DNA of 64,000 nucleotides from Rhytidiadelphus loreus (GCA_947034895.1 OX344761.1:38452863-38516862), one strand, 5' to 3'; shown: positions 47,868 through 59,310, counted from the first letter of the stretch. Notes: generated from the letters alone by a model not told the origin. Program-made: numbers and translations.

Positions 47868-49849
47868 TTTGTGTTAATACATATATATTCCATATATATT
47901 TCAAATTCTATTACCATATCTGTATTTTGTATCCATATTTACACGGCCAAGATTGTCTATTCAACAAACATCAACAGTTGTGGTTTTTTCAGAAGACCAA
48001 CGGCATTTAGGGGGTAGCTAATTTCTTTGTCAAATGCAACAGTTCTCATTGAACTGCTTCAAATTCCGGAAAAAAATTAGATGGATGGCATAGGGGTAGT
48101 TTTATTTATTTATTTTGTCATTTGATGGCAAGAGAATTTTCAGGCTGGGGGGGCAAGGGAAGGCGTTTGCATCTTATTGGTACATATGACTCACCGTTGG
48201 TTGCATCAACCATAATTCCTTTTCCTTGTAGTGACCACTCAAGTGTTACCTACATTCGAACATGGTGCTTTTTTAATTATCCTACAATTCAAATTTGAGC
48301 TCAAGTTATATATCAATCTAATTATTTTTTTATTGATAATTGTTGAAAAAAAAAATGTTATTGTTGATGTTTTTGTTATTTGATTTATTCATATTTGATT
48401 GAAGCATTTAGCTTGACAATTTTTCATATTGAGTGTGTCTTAAGGAAGCATCCATCAACTTATAAGCACTTCTAAACATTGTCTTCAACCATTTTAACCC
48501 TGAATGTTTTTGGCTATGTTCTCACCAAAAACACTCCAAAATTGTCATTTCTAATACAAGTAGTCAAATATCAAATTTAAATTTAAAAATAATTTTGAAA
48601 ACATGTAACCGTAGGATCTTGTCGTATGTTGGTCTAAGAAGATGTGGAAAAAATTCAGAAATTTCTACCGTGTAGATTGCAAGATATTAGAATTTGAAGT
48701 GACAAATTTTTTTTTTATGGCTATGTGAAAAAACGGGCAGCTACACTTCACAAGGTCACATTTGTATGAAAAAATGTCAAAAATTGTGGTACTTCTTTGG
48801 ATTAATTCTTCAAGGCAAGATGCTTAAAAAATTTTAGATCATTTGGAATTTTACAACATATAAGATAATAATAGTAAGTAGAAAGAAGTAAAAAATGATT
48901 CAAAATACTAAATTATTCAACAATTTATTTATAGAATTGAAAAATGCCAATCCATAGTTGTAACGTCGTCATAAACAATCTACACCTATTGTTTTTATTT
49001 TTGCCAAAAACATTGAAAATTGAGTAAAATAAAGGACTTCAAAGTTTATTTCAGAATAAAGATTCCATAACTACTTGCAAACTCTCTCAAACTAAGACTC
49101 CTCTTAACTTTCATCACATTAATGAAAATGGAATGATTCAAATCTTTCTACGTATATATAAATCTAGAGAATCAAATTTAAAAAAGTGATTTCATAAAAA
49201 AAGGATTTTTAAAGAAGTTTCTTTAGTTTCTCAAGCTGCCCCCTAAGCAATGAAAACTATATATCATACAATAATTTTTTAACCATGTAGTCAAAAGTTA
49301 TGAAAATAAATTGGGCCTTAAAGCTACTACTTGGGCACATGATATGGAAAAATTTCAAAGAAGAAAAATAGAAATTATGTCACATTTAACTACTTTTGGA
49401 CTTTTAAGTGAATTCTAAACAAAACGTTCAAGAAACTCTAGATGATAACATCTAGAGAGCTCCAGATGTTTGAATAGATCTTTAGATGTTTTGTATTGAT
49501 CCCTCAATGTTTTGCATAGATTTTGTAATGTTTTTACATATCTCCAAATGACAATTTTTTTTCTATTATTGATTCTGGACCCTTTGAAAGTCTAGAAGTA
49601 GTTAAATGAAGCATAATTCCATTTGTAGTGAGCTACCTAAAATCACTACCGTACGTGAAGGGCAGGGTCAACGGAAAATAATTGTTTTTGAAAGTGCCAA
49701 AAAATTAATTAATTAAAAGGAAGAAATTGCCGAATTTGGCAAAAATCAAATGAACAAGTTGTTGTAAGAAAAGGAAATTTCCAATATAAGAAAATGTTCA
49801 AAGATCATGTACCATCAAGTAAATTTTTGATGACAAATTAAAGGTAATT
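47490..49849. other. AT-rich intergenic DNA with an (AT)n microsatellite
   Basis: No gene is supported. An (AT)n run of about 34 bp lies at 47837-47871, followed by ATACATATATATTCCATATA-like sequence. A stretch of short tandem-type variants of TTTAGATGTTT / TCTAGA...GATG lies near 49440-49520. Otherwise featureless. Confidence 0.45.
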
Positions 49850-50190
49850 CTACATTGACACATAGTGGGATGGTAGGTGGAGAGGTCATTTTTATAATGA
49901 AATCCATTGTTCTTTAAGAATTCTTAGAAGATATGAGATAGTTTACAGATTGAGCTTTTACTAATCCTAACCATTCATATATCCCACATGGATTGCTTTA
50001 ACTCCTACCATCCAATTTGTATATAGATCTTGTCTTCCTCAACTTTACTCACATCCGAGTGAATGAATTTTGGATTTGGTGACGAATATATTGGATTTAC
50101 ATAAATATAATGTTGAATTTTTGAAATTTAAATTTTAAAGTGCCGATCCTACTTTGGAAACTTTAATGAAATATTTGGCATTAAAGTGCC
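49850..50190 (+). repeat. Dispersed repeat, copy 2 of 2
   Basis: Shorter counterpart of 24690-25365: GGTAGGTGGAGAGGTCATTT, TTATAATGAAATCCATTGTT, CCCACATGGATTGCTTTAA, CTACCATCCAATTTGTATA and TTAATGAAATATTTGGCA. It lacks the 210-bp internal block of the other copy. Confidence 0.5.
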
Positions 50191-51174
50191 AACCCTGCCA
50201 TTTACCTACGGTATGTTTCCAAAAAATGCAGTTTGGGCGTTTAGGAGCTAATGCCTAAGCAAAAGGCCCTATAGTGATCCAAAATTTTCTCTATTTTCTC
50301 TATTTTGAAATTCTTACTTTACTACAATTATTAGTTATTTTCACTGCAAGACATTCAATATTCTTATGTTTTGTGTAGAAAACCTCCATAATCTTATGTT
50401 TTGCAAGTGTTTCAATGCAACATTTGCCAAATTTGGTAAAAAATATAGACAATATTTACATCTGTATATAGTGATTGGAAGAATGTACAAGTATATTTTG
50501 ATTGCATAGATGGTCTAATTAATTATGGCATAGACATAACAATCTACTAAAAAGAGGCAATACAGTTGTCTGTGTGCCCCTGCATTGAATTTTGGGAGCC
50601 GTTGATTGGAATAAATAAAATACAGACCCCCTTTAAGTGCTGTCAATTCTACCCGGGAATTCCGTTCACTTAGGGTCGTTGATGGATTATTTCAAAAAAA
50701 TGATAAACCTAGCTGCCTTAGATGTTGTGCCGGCAAGTCAAATTTCAAGCACCGTCAATCCTCTTTCTTGATAGGGTTTGGCGCTCACCTTCACTCACTA
50801 TTTTCAGAGTTGCTCTTCTAGTTTCACTCACTGTTTTTGCGGAGCTCTTGTCACTCCCACGTGTAGGTATCCTTTCTTGTTTGTTGGCTTGAATTCATAC
50901 TACAATTTGGAAGAGGAATAAATTTTCCTACGGTGACTGTATTTTCCCTCAATGTGGGTCTCATTAGGGCAATCAAGGTTGGTTGGAGAGGCATAGGATC
51001 ACTCCATCACCAAGCAGACCAGGTACTTCTCCTTGTAGGTATCTCTCTTGTTTGTTTTTTCTTTTTGGAACAAGAACTTGAATTTTCAAGCTTTTGGTTT
51101 CAAGTAGCTTGTGTTTGGTGTTTGAAGGTTTGAGGATTTGGTTCCCAATGTTAGAGAGGAGCATGATCGCTCCA
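50191..51174. other. Mixed intergenic DNA upstream of the Rep-like pseudogene
   Basis: Composition becomes less AT-rich from about 50600. From 50860 onward two related stretches occur: GTAGGTATCCTTTCTTGTTT (near 50864) and GTAGGTATCTCTCTTGTTTG (near 51036), each followed by GAACTTGAAT-like or CTTGAATTC sequence, and two GATC(A/G)CTCCATC blocks. These may belong to the 5' part of the element carrying the Rep-like gene. Confidence 0.35.
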
Positions 51175-51365
51175 TCTCTAATTTTTGAAGACTTTGTGAA
51201 ATCTAATTTTTAATTTGTAGGGCTTTATGAAATCTAAAATTTTCAGGCTTTTAGGAATCTGAATTTTTGAAGACTTTGTGAAATCTGATTTTTGTAGGGC
51301 TTTGTGAAATTTGAAATTTTCAGGCTTTTGGAATCTGAATTTTTGAAGGCTTTGTGAAGCTAATC
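51175..51365 (+). repeat. Short tandem repeats upstream of the Rep-like pseudogene
   Basis: Two units of about 80-85 bp plus a partial third. Each carries TTTTTGAAGACTTTGTGAAA, TCTAATTTTT or TCTGATTTTT, TGTAGGGCTTT(A/G)TGAAAT and TTTTCAGGCTTTT. Related AATCTGAATTT / TTTGAAGACTTT words recur on the far side of the pseudogene at 53215-53470. Confidence 0.75.
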
Positions 51366-51877
51366 CCTAGTTTTCTGTTCTTGTAGGAGGGCTAATTGTG
51401 TACAAGCGCAAGTTAGGCAGCTTAGAGGTAGCTCAACAACAGTGAGGTATTAGTTCAGGCAATAAGGTGTTAACCTCAACTGTTTTCAAAAATTTCTTGT
51501 ACTAGGCAAGAATCCAATGTAATTTCCTTGATTGTCAATGAACAATCTCTTCTTTTGCTTGACAATGGTTATCCATAGACTACTTGTTTTGCTACTCATT
51601 GCGTTTTGTTGTTGAATGGTTTGCTTGTCCCTTGTTTTGCTTGTCAATGCTGTAGAGTTTGATAGTTTCATTTTTCATTTTTTTTAGTAAGGTTTTAGAA
51701 AGCCACCCCTATCTCTTAGGTGGTGCCCCCTATGTCTCAAGTTCTTAAAGGATCTGCAAGGAAAGGCTAGGGGAAATGAGATCTAAAGACATTGAAGCAA
51801 CGCATCCGCCTCTACCTTCACTGCAATCATGTCCCTCTTAGGAAGTACTTGTTCTTCAAGAGACTCTTACTTCCCAA

Positions 51878-53051
51878 ATGCCTCCTCGTAAAACTCAAAA
51901 GCCATCCACTTCAAAGTTGAAGGCTATCAGAAAGCCTCCAATTCAGAAACATGTGGCAAAGACTCTGCCCCTAGGAATCCTCGCATTCGAGTTCCTCTTC
52001 TACCAAAAGAGATGGAAGTGAGTGTCACTAATTTTGTGGACAACGATGATATACCAATTGAACTGCTTGAGAAGGTCGATGACTTTCTTCAAAAAGAGTG
52101 TATGTCAAGTTTATGTTCTATCGAGCAGGGCAGTGGCTTGATGAGGAATCATTTGCAGATGGTGTGCAAACTTCTCATCTCTTTTGCTACAATGATTAGC
52201 AAAACTTTGAAGCGTTACCTTGAGTGGAATGATCTCAAAAAACCTGCCACCTAGGCACCACATCCTAACAAAGGCTCTTTGCAATACACACATTACATTG
52301 GAATGCTTGGTTACTGTAGCAAGGACAAAGGGCAGGACCACTTCAAATGCATCCAAAAAAATGTCACTAATGCACAATTGAAGGAAGGTGAGGAGGAATA
52401 CATCAAGTATGTTACTCCTTTTGCCAAAAACCATATTGTTCTTACTCAACAAAAACTTGATTGAGCGAGCTGCTACATTTTTCAAATTCAAACTCCGAAA
52501 ATAATTGGGGAGCTCTCTTCTGGGAACTCTCCTCCCTATGCATCAATTGGGACAATATATTCCATCTGCTTCTTGGATTCTTCCAACCCGCCAAGGAGGC
52601 ATGGAGTTCACGAGGATAGCTGCATTGTGGAAATGTATGTTGAATCCACACTCTGTGGAGATGGATGATATCACACAAATTTTCTTTGAACACACCAACC
52701 CCAGATCTCGACTAGCAGACTTGTGTCACCAACATCTTGATGTAGAGCTTGATGAGGCACGTGAAGGTGCATCTCATAAGTACAATATTCCAGTTTTTTC
52801 TTTTTCTTTTTCTCTTGTGTAGTACTTTATCTTCATCTTCGCTAATGTTTTTCTCCGTTTCTTGTTTTTTCCTTGTAGGTGACATACCTGTATTGCCGGT
52901 GATTGTTCTTGATGCATTTCAAGAGGATCCACTTCTCCATGATGATATGCTGGAAAAAGATGCACAACACGCGTTTACAACAAGATGCCCTGCTATGTTT
53001 ATTCCAGTGGTGTATGGAGATCATGATGTTGCCAATGATCTCACAATATAG
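51878..53051 (+). pseudogene. Broken HUH-endonuclease (Rep-like) gene of a mobile element
   Basis: An ATG at 51878 opens a lysine-rich N-terminus (MPPRKTQKPSTSKLKAIRK). The frame shifts near 51960, then runs in the frame of 52012. A TAG at 52252-52254 interrupts it without a frame change. A second shift lies near 52462, a TAA at 52502-52504, then the frame is open to 52766. A plausible 112-bp GT-AG intron (52767-52878) leads to a last exon ending TAG 53051. Counting from the ATG at 52012, a motif I-like VSVTNF is at about 3-8, a motif II-like NHLQM at 46-50 after an EQG, and a motif III-like GYCSKDKG at about 100-107, with the putative nucleophile Tyr at 101. This order and spacing is that of HUH Rep proteins. 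The C-terminal part (WILPTRQGG, LWKCMLNP, DITQIFF) is not a helicase. It may derive from a Replitron-type eukaryotic HUH transposon; family assignment is inference. One of the two H of HUH is replaced. Confidence 0.6.
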
Positions 53052-53214
53052 TTTTTGGCCTCAAGAACTTTCTATATACTAACTAATTTTGACTAAGTTT
53101 TTGGGCTTGAGAACTTTGTGCATTTTTTGTGATGCAGATGGTCACTCATTTTTTCCCTTATTCATTCTCTCATAAGCATAGTCATTCTCTCAATGTTCAA
53201 GTTTCGAAGACTTC

Positions 53215-53475
53215 TAGTTTGTTCAAAATCTGAAATTTTGAAGACTTTCTATCATGAAGTTTTATCTCAAATCTGAATTTCTTGAGACATTCTCAAAATC
53301 TGAATTTTTTTGAGTTTTTTTTGTTAAATTCTGAGTTTTTATTTTTATTTTTGTTAAAATCTGAGTTTTTTTTTTATTTTTGTTAAAATCTGAGTTGTTT
53401 GAGTTTTTTTGTTCAAAATTTAAAATCTGAGCTTTTTATTTTTATTTTTAAATCTGAGTTGTTTGAGTACATCCA
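53215..53475 (+). repeat. Short tandem repeats downstream of the Rep-like pseudogene
   Basis: Units built on (A/T)AATCTGAGTTTTTTT, TTTTTATTTTTGTTAAAATC and AATCTGAATTT. The first part (53225-53290: AAAATCTGAAATTTTGAAGA, CAAATCTGAATTTCTTGA) uses the same words as the array at 51175-51365. T-rich and variable in unit length. Confidence 0.7.
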
Positions 53476-54008
53476 GACTCACTGAAGAGACTCACATCCC
53501 TTCATGTTCTGTGTTGGACATTGAAATAAACATTAAAATGAAAAGACAATTTTAGTTAAGCACATAATAAAAACTATATTAGATCTTCTAAGAACTTACA
53601 AAAAATCAAGATATGGACCACCAAAAAATAAAACATGTCCTAATAACATAAGTATTGCAAAAGAATCTAAAAATCATTTTGATACAACAATGGAGAATAT
53701 TGTAGAATAAGGTTTGCAATTGCAAAACAATCCAAACAATCCAAAATTAGTGACACACAAACCAATTTTTTAGTACAACAATAAATAAAAATGTAATGAA
53801 GAGTTTGTGACTGTCAAAGATTCAAAATCATTGTTGAAGAATCTAGGTGTACAAATTAGAAGATATGAAAAAAATGTTGAGCAAATGAATTTGTGTGATT
53901 GTTAAACTTCTAAAACACTAGTAGGAAACATGCCTCAATAAACCAAGTTTTGTGACCCAAGCTTGTGACCCAAGCTTGTTCTAACTTGTCATGCTATGAT
54001 GAATGCTC
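53476..54008. other. AT-rich intergenic DNA
   Basis: No gene. A TGTGACCCAAGCT duplication lies at about 53960-53985. Nothing else recognised. Confidence 0.4.
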
Positions 54009-54608
54009 GGGGGGGCACTTAGAGTGTCCATTAGAAACCATGTGCGAATAAAACTTTGGACCCCTATATACTTTTTCGGAATTTAAAATAAAACAAAATA
54101 AAACAAACAAAATAAAACAAATTTTTTGGAATTTTTCCTATGAGTTTTGTAAAATATGAATAAATTTTTTTACTTTGAAAGTTTATGTTTTGAATTATTG
54201 ATATTTTTATTTGTTAATAATAATTAGTTACAAATTTTTGAAGTAAAAGACTACACTGTAGAACTAAAAAATAACTTTCACACCCCTAGAAAAAATTGTC
54301 TAAAAAATGAACAAAAAATTCCTAAAAATAACTCTCTATTGAAAGCTCATTATTTTTGAGTTGAATATTGATTCAATGGTCATCTAAATGTATTCTCTAT
54401 AATTATTTGAGTTGAAAAAACATGCCATTTTAGTTCATTTTCAACCTCTCCTAGAAATCATTTCATATTTTTTTTTATTTGGAAATTTTGGCAATAGAAA
54501 CCTATAGTCATTATTAAACAATGCTCAAAATTTTAGGTTGAAAGTATAGTTTATTAGAAACCACTTGTTTGCACGTGGTTTGTTGTAGTAGAACTAAGTG
54601 CACCCCCC
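54009..54608 (+). mobile_element. Repeat element of about 600 bp with inverted ends, copy 2 of 2
   Basis: Begins GGGGGGGCACTTAGAGTG and ends CTAAGTGCACCCCCC, an inverted pair; sub-terminal AGAAACCATGTGCGAA and TTTGCACGTGGTTTG are also inverted. The interior matches 8363-8873 (ATTGATATTTTTATTTGTTA, TGAATATTGATTCAATGGTC, AACATGCCATTTTAGTTCAT) and keeps the middle block lost from that copy. Non-coding. Confidence 0.68.
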
Positions 54609-56090
54609 AAGGATGAGTGAGACTAAGCTTGGGTCTCAAAGCTTAGTCTATTGATGTACTTTTTCCACTAGTGAAATCACTAGATAATGATGTACAAGTT
54701 TTATTCAAGGTAATTATCGTGCTTGTTATTGTGCCTACAAAAATAATGCAAAACCATCGTAGAACTAGTTTCATTTTTGCTAGAACAATGATAAATATTG
54801 AAGGAATGTAGACCAAGGAAAGGTAGGGATTGTATACAAATTCATCACCTATAGATGCGCATCCAATGGCATTTTAGTCGAGTGTATTACTTCCCCTTCT
54901 TATCTTTTATTGTATCTTAGAATTGTATAATTTTCTAACACTACAATTTAAATTGGAAGATTTTGTTTCTTATAATTTTTTTATTAGAGTAAGTTTGTTT
55001 AAGATTTTGGATCTTCTATTGCACTTAAAGGTACAATGAGGAATTTCGTCACTTTATGGTATATAATGTGCAATATTCTACACCATCCTCATCATGCACT
55101 CATAAGTGGTAACATAACCATATTTCATTAAAAATAACACAAATATGAAGAAAAATACATCAAAATCATAAACAAAAAATTGAAATGCCCAAGCATAAAC
55201 ATATAAAAAGAAGACTTTGCGCTAGCAAGTCGATAAGCTTCATCAACTTGCAAAATAATACAAACTTTAATAAAAAGTAAGGTCATAAAACAAAATTTAT
55301 TTGCTCAATATTGAAGACAAATCCTTCCACGTACAACCTACAATTCAAGTCACCACACTTTTGCATTCACTCCAAAAGTCACCACACTTTTGTATTCACT
55401 CCAAGACAACAACAAACACCCTCTCCAAGAAACGACAACACACAAAATGCAAAGGATGAATATTGAGAAGAATTCAGCATGTTAATAAACGTTTTAGAAG
55501 GATGAACTTGAGGATTTACAAAAAGACAAGGACCACAAAAAACACAATAGTACAATGCAAATTACAAACATCACCAAGAAAATTTTGCAAAAAAACAACT
55601 TAAGATTCACCTTCACACCATTGAAAACCCACCATCTACAAGCTCTTAAGTCTAGTTAACTTAAAATACATATAGAAAAATAAATCCGCACCACAACTTT
55701 TAAACTTGGATGCTCTCAACAACACCTCTAATCATGAACTCATGAGGCCGATTAAGCTTAACTCTAAAAGGACATTTGAGGTCTTAGAAGGGTTGTTGAA
55801 ATTAAAATTTCAGAATCTTTCTTGAATGGGTATCAATGATGAGCTTTTGCCCTCTTCAAAGCCATGACCAATCAATTGTGATGCAAAAACTCTACAAGTT
55901 CAAATTGTCATTCAAAATCCCCAAGACGTATTGTACATTGATAGATGCATTTTGTGAAGACAAAGACAATTATACAAAAGAAGTTCACATGTATTATAGG
56001 AGTTCTTTTGAAGATTCTTTGAAAACCCAACTCCCCTAAGATTGGACATGTTGTTGAACCCTGCAATATTGGGTTGATTGCCGTGGAAAT
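54609..56090. other. AT-rich intergenic DNA with a small tandem duplication
   Basis: No gene is supported. A unit of about 29 bp containing AGTCACCACACTTTTG and ATTCACTCCAA is duplicated in tandem at about 55348-55404. Open frames around 55836-56247 overlap on both strands and partly belong to the adjacent repeat. Confidence 0.45.
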
Positions 56091-56290
56091 CATCCTTTTT
56101 GGTACCATGTGAATCATTTGAATGCTTGCTTGGAAAAACCTTAGAGTATTCATTGGAGGTCAATTGTGCAAGACCTCCCCTTTCCACACAAAATTCCAAG
56201 GATGAACATTTGCACTTTTGTCTTATATTAAAAGAATTCTCTGTCATCCATCGGACACTTTTAGGTTGCGACGTTGTTACATGGTTAAAG
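56091..56290 (-). repeat. Five-member dispersed repeat, copy 4, unbroken
   Basis: On the minus strand: CCGATGGATGACAGAGAATT, AAGTGCAAATGTTCATCCTT, GGAATTTTGTGTGGAAAGG, TTGACCTCCAATGAATACT and GATTCACATGGTACCAAAAA. A minus-strand frame stays open through it (56247-55912, 111 codons), unlike the other copies. It holds the empty site (TTA at 56277-56279) that corresponds to the MITE at 19012-19274. Confidence 0.65.
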
Positions 56291-56684
56291 GTTAAAGCAT
56301 ACCTTATTTAGCAGAAAATGAAAATGTAAACCTTGGTAATGTTTTGGAATTTGATTGTGAGGTCCACCTCAACATGTGCTATTATGCCAGTCCATTTGTG
56401 CAGTCCATCGGTAGGGCTCCAATTTTGCAGGTCTAACAAACCCAAAATCCACGATGCAGCAAATCCCCTGCAGAATTGGAAGGCCATAATATCAGATTTT
56501 GTGCCCAATAGAATGTCAATTTTCCTCTTACAAAGACGTGCTAAGTTTCTTTTTCAAATTGGAAGTAACACAACCTTTTTCCCCATACCCCCAAGTTAGC
56601 TACAACATCACCAAATACCTTTTGGGGCACCCAATGCTACAAGTAATGAATTCCATTTGGGGGGGGTCCATTGTTTAATAAATA
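56291..56684. other. Intergenic DNA, no feature recognised
   Basis: Short overlapping open frames on both strands (56308-56599) without domains; slightly less AT-rich than the surroundings. No gene is called. Confidence 0.4.
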
Positions 56685-56765
56685 CTACCTCCATTTGGAA
56701 ATAGTGTATTCATTCTCAGTGCTGATTGCACTTAGAATGGATGCACTATTTCCAAATGGACATAG
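56685..56765. mobile_element. Stowaway-like mini-MITE of 81 bp, nearly a perfect hairpin
   Basis: Left arm CTACCTCCATTTGGAAATAG, right arm CTATTTCCAAATGGACATAG, with a short centre around GCTGATTGCACTT. TA flanks both ends (56683-56684 and 56766-56767). TA duplication and CTnCCTCC-type ends are typical of Stowaway MITEs mobilised by Tc1/mariner-type (MLE) transposases. The arms are long enough for the transcript to fold into a miRNA-like hairpin. Confidence 0.75.
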
Positions 56766-57083
56766 TATCCTATCTTTGAACTCATCTATTATTTTAATCC
56801 TTAAGAGACAAGGGATAGAAATTGTAAAAAATTGTCACTTTTTAGAATAGTGAGAAAATTCAATTGTACAAATTTGTATTAGACTACTATGGGAATGTGT
56901 GGAAAAAATTTCAAATTTTTTTACCAAAAGGATTGAAAGATTATAATGTTTGAAGTTAGAATTTTTTTTTTCAACTTGCTTGACAAGGCCAATAGTCTTT
57001 AACTCCACTTAGAGTGAGATTTTTACACACTCATGGTTATTTTTTTGGCATTTGCATCTTTTGTCATATAAGTTACATGTCTG
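56766..57083. other. AT-rich intergenic DNA
   Basis: Nothing supported. Confidence 0.4.
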
Positions 57084-58437
57084 GCTGATTACAAGAAAGA
57101 CCAAATGATTTTGGTAGCATTTTGCCAAATTGGTTTTTATCCAAGCCATAACTTTTGAATTTTAAATCCAATGCAAAAAAAATAAAAATGTATCTCTAAA
57201 TATTTTGATTCTAATTATAACACTTATTTTTTTTAAAAGAAAAATAATAGTTTTATATTAAGAATTCAATTTTTCTAATTTGTCACACTTTTACTACCAA
57301 AGAGTATCCAAATTTAATATACTAGAGCTAAAATTTTGGTGTTCTATTTCCACATTAGTAGGGTATGTTACATATGAAGGGCATCAAAAAATACTTTATT
57401 TTATGTCCTCCACGTTTGTGCAAATAGGCCAAAAAAAAGGCTCTATGGTGTACACACTTTTAAACATTGAAGATGGTTTTAAGTTCTTTTTTTTGGTGAA
57501 TACTCATCACCATCAAGTCTTACAAATGGCCAATTTTTAGATTTTTAGACTTTGCTATTATTGATTTATTAAAAATCAAAACGTTGATATATACTTTTCT
57601 GAGACATTTAGAATTGTAGGTAGAATAGGGATATTTCAACGTTTTGATTTTTTATAAATCAATTGTAATGAAATTGAAAAAATTGAAAATTGGCCATTTG
57701 TGAGGACTTGATGGTTATGAGATTTAACAAAAAAATGAACTTAAAACCAGCTTCAATGTTCAAAAGTATGTGTACCATGAAACCACTCTTTTGGCCTATT
57801 TGTACAAATGTGGAGGACATAAAATAATGTATATTTTAATGTCCTTCATATGTAACATGTCCTACTAGTGGGAAAATAGACCACCAAAATTTTAGCCCTA
57901 GTTTATTAAATTTGGGTATTCCTCAATACTAAAAACAAAAAAGTGTGACAAATTAGAAAAATTGAATTTTAAATATAAAATTATTTTTTGATTTTTGATC
58001 AATAAGGATTACAATCAGAATCAAGAAATCTAAATATTTTTAATTTTGGCATTAGATTTAAAATTCAAAATTTATATCAAAAGACAAAACCAATTAGGCA
58101 AAATGCTACTAAAACATTAGATGTTTTTTTCCTACTTTGGAGGGTTGTGAATTTCCAATCTGCAAATCAGCCAAAATTGGCCAAAACTGTAATTTGTAAG
58201 CTGTACAGATGTGGCACAGCAACTGCCACGTCACTTTTTTTCAAGAAAAATAAATAAATTTAAACTTTGTTTTTCATTTTAAGATTTTTTTTTTTTTTTG
58301 AAAAAAAAATCTGACATAAACGTTCAATGAGGCTTGGGGGAATGGAGCTAGGAACAAGCTTGAAATGGCCCTCCACTCCACCCCCACCCCCAGATCTCAT
58401 CTAATGTCATTTGGTCTTTCTTGCAATCATCCATTTG
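57084..58437. repeat. Imperfect palindrome of about 1.35 kb (foldback-like), with a nested element
   Basis: The left arm (57084-57589) and right arm (57630-58114 plus 58407-58437) are inverted copies about a 40-bp centre. Examples: TTGGTAGCATTTTGCCAAAT against ATTAGGCAAAATGCTACTAA; CATATGAAGGGCATCA against TGTCCTTCATATG; TTTATGTCCTCCACGTTTGT against ACAAATGTGGAGGACATAAA; outer ACAAGAAAGACCAAATGA against TCATTTGGTCTTTCTTGCAA. The right arm contains an inserted TIR element at 58115-58406. An open frame of 86 codons in the left arm (57280-57540) has no known domain. Confidence 0.82.
58115..58406 (-). mobile_element. TIR element of about 292 bp, copy 2 of 2, in the palindrome arm
   Basis: Ends CATTAGATG and CATCTAATG. 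The inverse matches 8992-9302 (GGGGGTGG...GGAGGGCC, CTAGCTCCATTCCCC, GACGTGGCAGTTGCTGTGCCA). The left arm of the palindrome reads straight from CTACCAAAA-type to TCATTTGGTC-type sequence where this element sits, so the unoccupied site is known. No target duplication is evident from that comparison. Confidence 0.72.
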
Positions 58438-59310
58438 CCAAATTTCATAAATGAAAGAAGAGTTTTGCAAAAGTTGTTTGATAAAAAAAATGTTTAAGGC
58501 AGTATAATTTTCAATCTTGGCACCTTATTGGAAAAAAAATATATTCCCACTAAGGTTGTACATGTTTACACCTTGTGTCAAAATTTCATGAACATCCGAC
58601 CAGATTTTACTTTATAGGGACCTACCCAAATTTTGAATTGTCCGCTCAACAAACAATTGTCCTTTAGAGGTTAAAACTAATGCCCAATGCCCCCGCCCCC
58701 TTTTTCATATTTGTTCTTGCAAAACAATTCAAAACTATTGCAAAAACGTATAGGATTTTGATATGACAATAGACAACAATGCAATAATCAATAGAACCAT
58801 GTTGGTGACTATTAACTAGTGTTGGAGATATTTTTTGAGTTTTATTAGCTATATTTCATAAATTCCTATATTGAATCATTTTTTTAAAGTATTAAGTCTA
58901 CTTTTTCCCTTATTTTTTACTCTAAATAGACATTTTATAGATTTTTTCACTATTTTTTTCTCAATGTTTTCAAATTGCAACCATTTTTTCTTCCAATTCT
59001 ACTAGTTAACAATGAACTAACTGCTAGTTCTCCCCAAACATTATTGCGGTGACTGCAAAACCAATTCAATTTAGAATTTTGGCTTACTTTTATTTTGTTG
59101 ATTTATTTACAAAAAATGATTTTGAACTATGTTTGTGAATTATGACTATATATAGAACTGTTTGAAGTTGTTGCATAACTATCTATGTTGATTACAGGTT
59201 TTGCATTAACTAACAACCCCCTTGGCCCCCTCCCTGCTAAAGAAACGAGAACTGTTGATTTTTTGTAAAAAAAATTACAAACCCACCCTTACAACTGTTG
59301 ATCTAAAAAA
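58438..59310. other. AT-rich intergenic DNA, no gene recognised
   Basis: No coding or repeat structure noticed beyond homopolymer-rich stretches and a C-rich GCCCCCGCCCCC run near 58689. Confidence 0.4.

Noticed and set aside
51878..53051. Helitron RepHel gene
   Set aside because: No helicase motifs follow, the gene is far too short, and no Helitron-type 3' hairpin with CTRR was identified.
57280..57540. 86-codon frame in the palindrome arm as a transposon protein
   Set aside because: No domain recognised, and the opposite arm does not keep the frame open.
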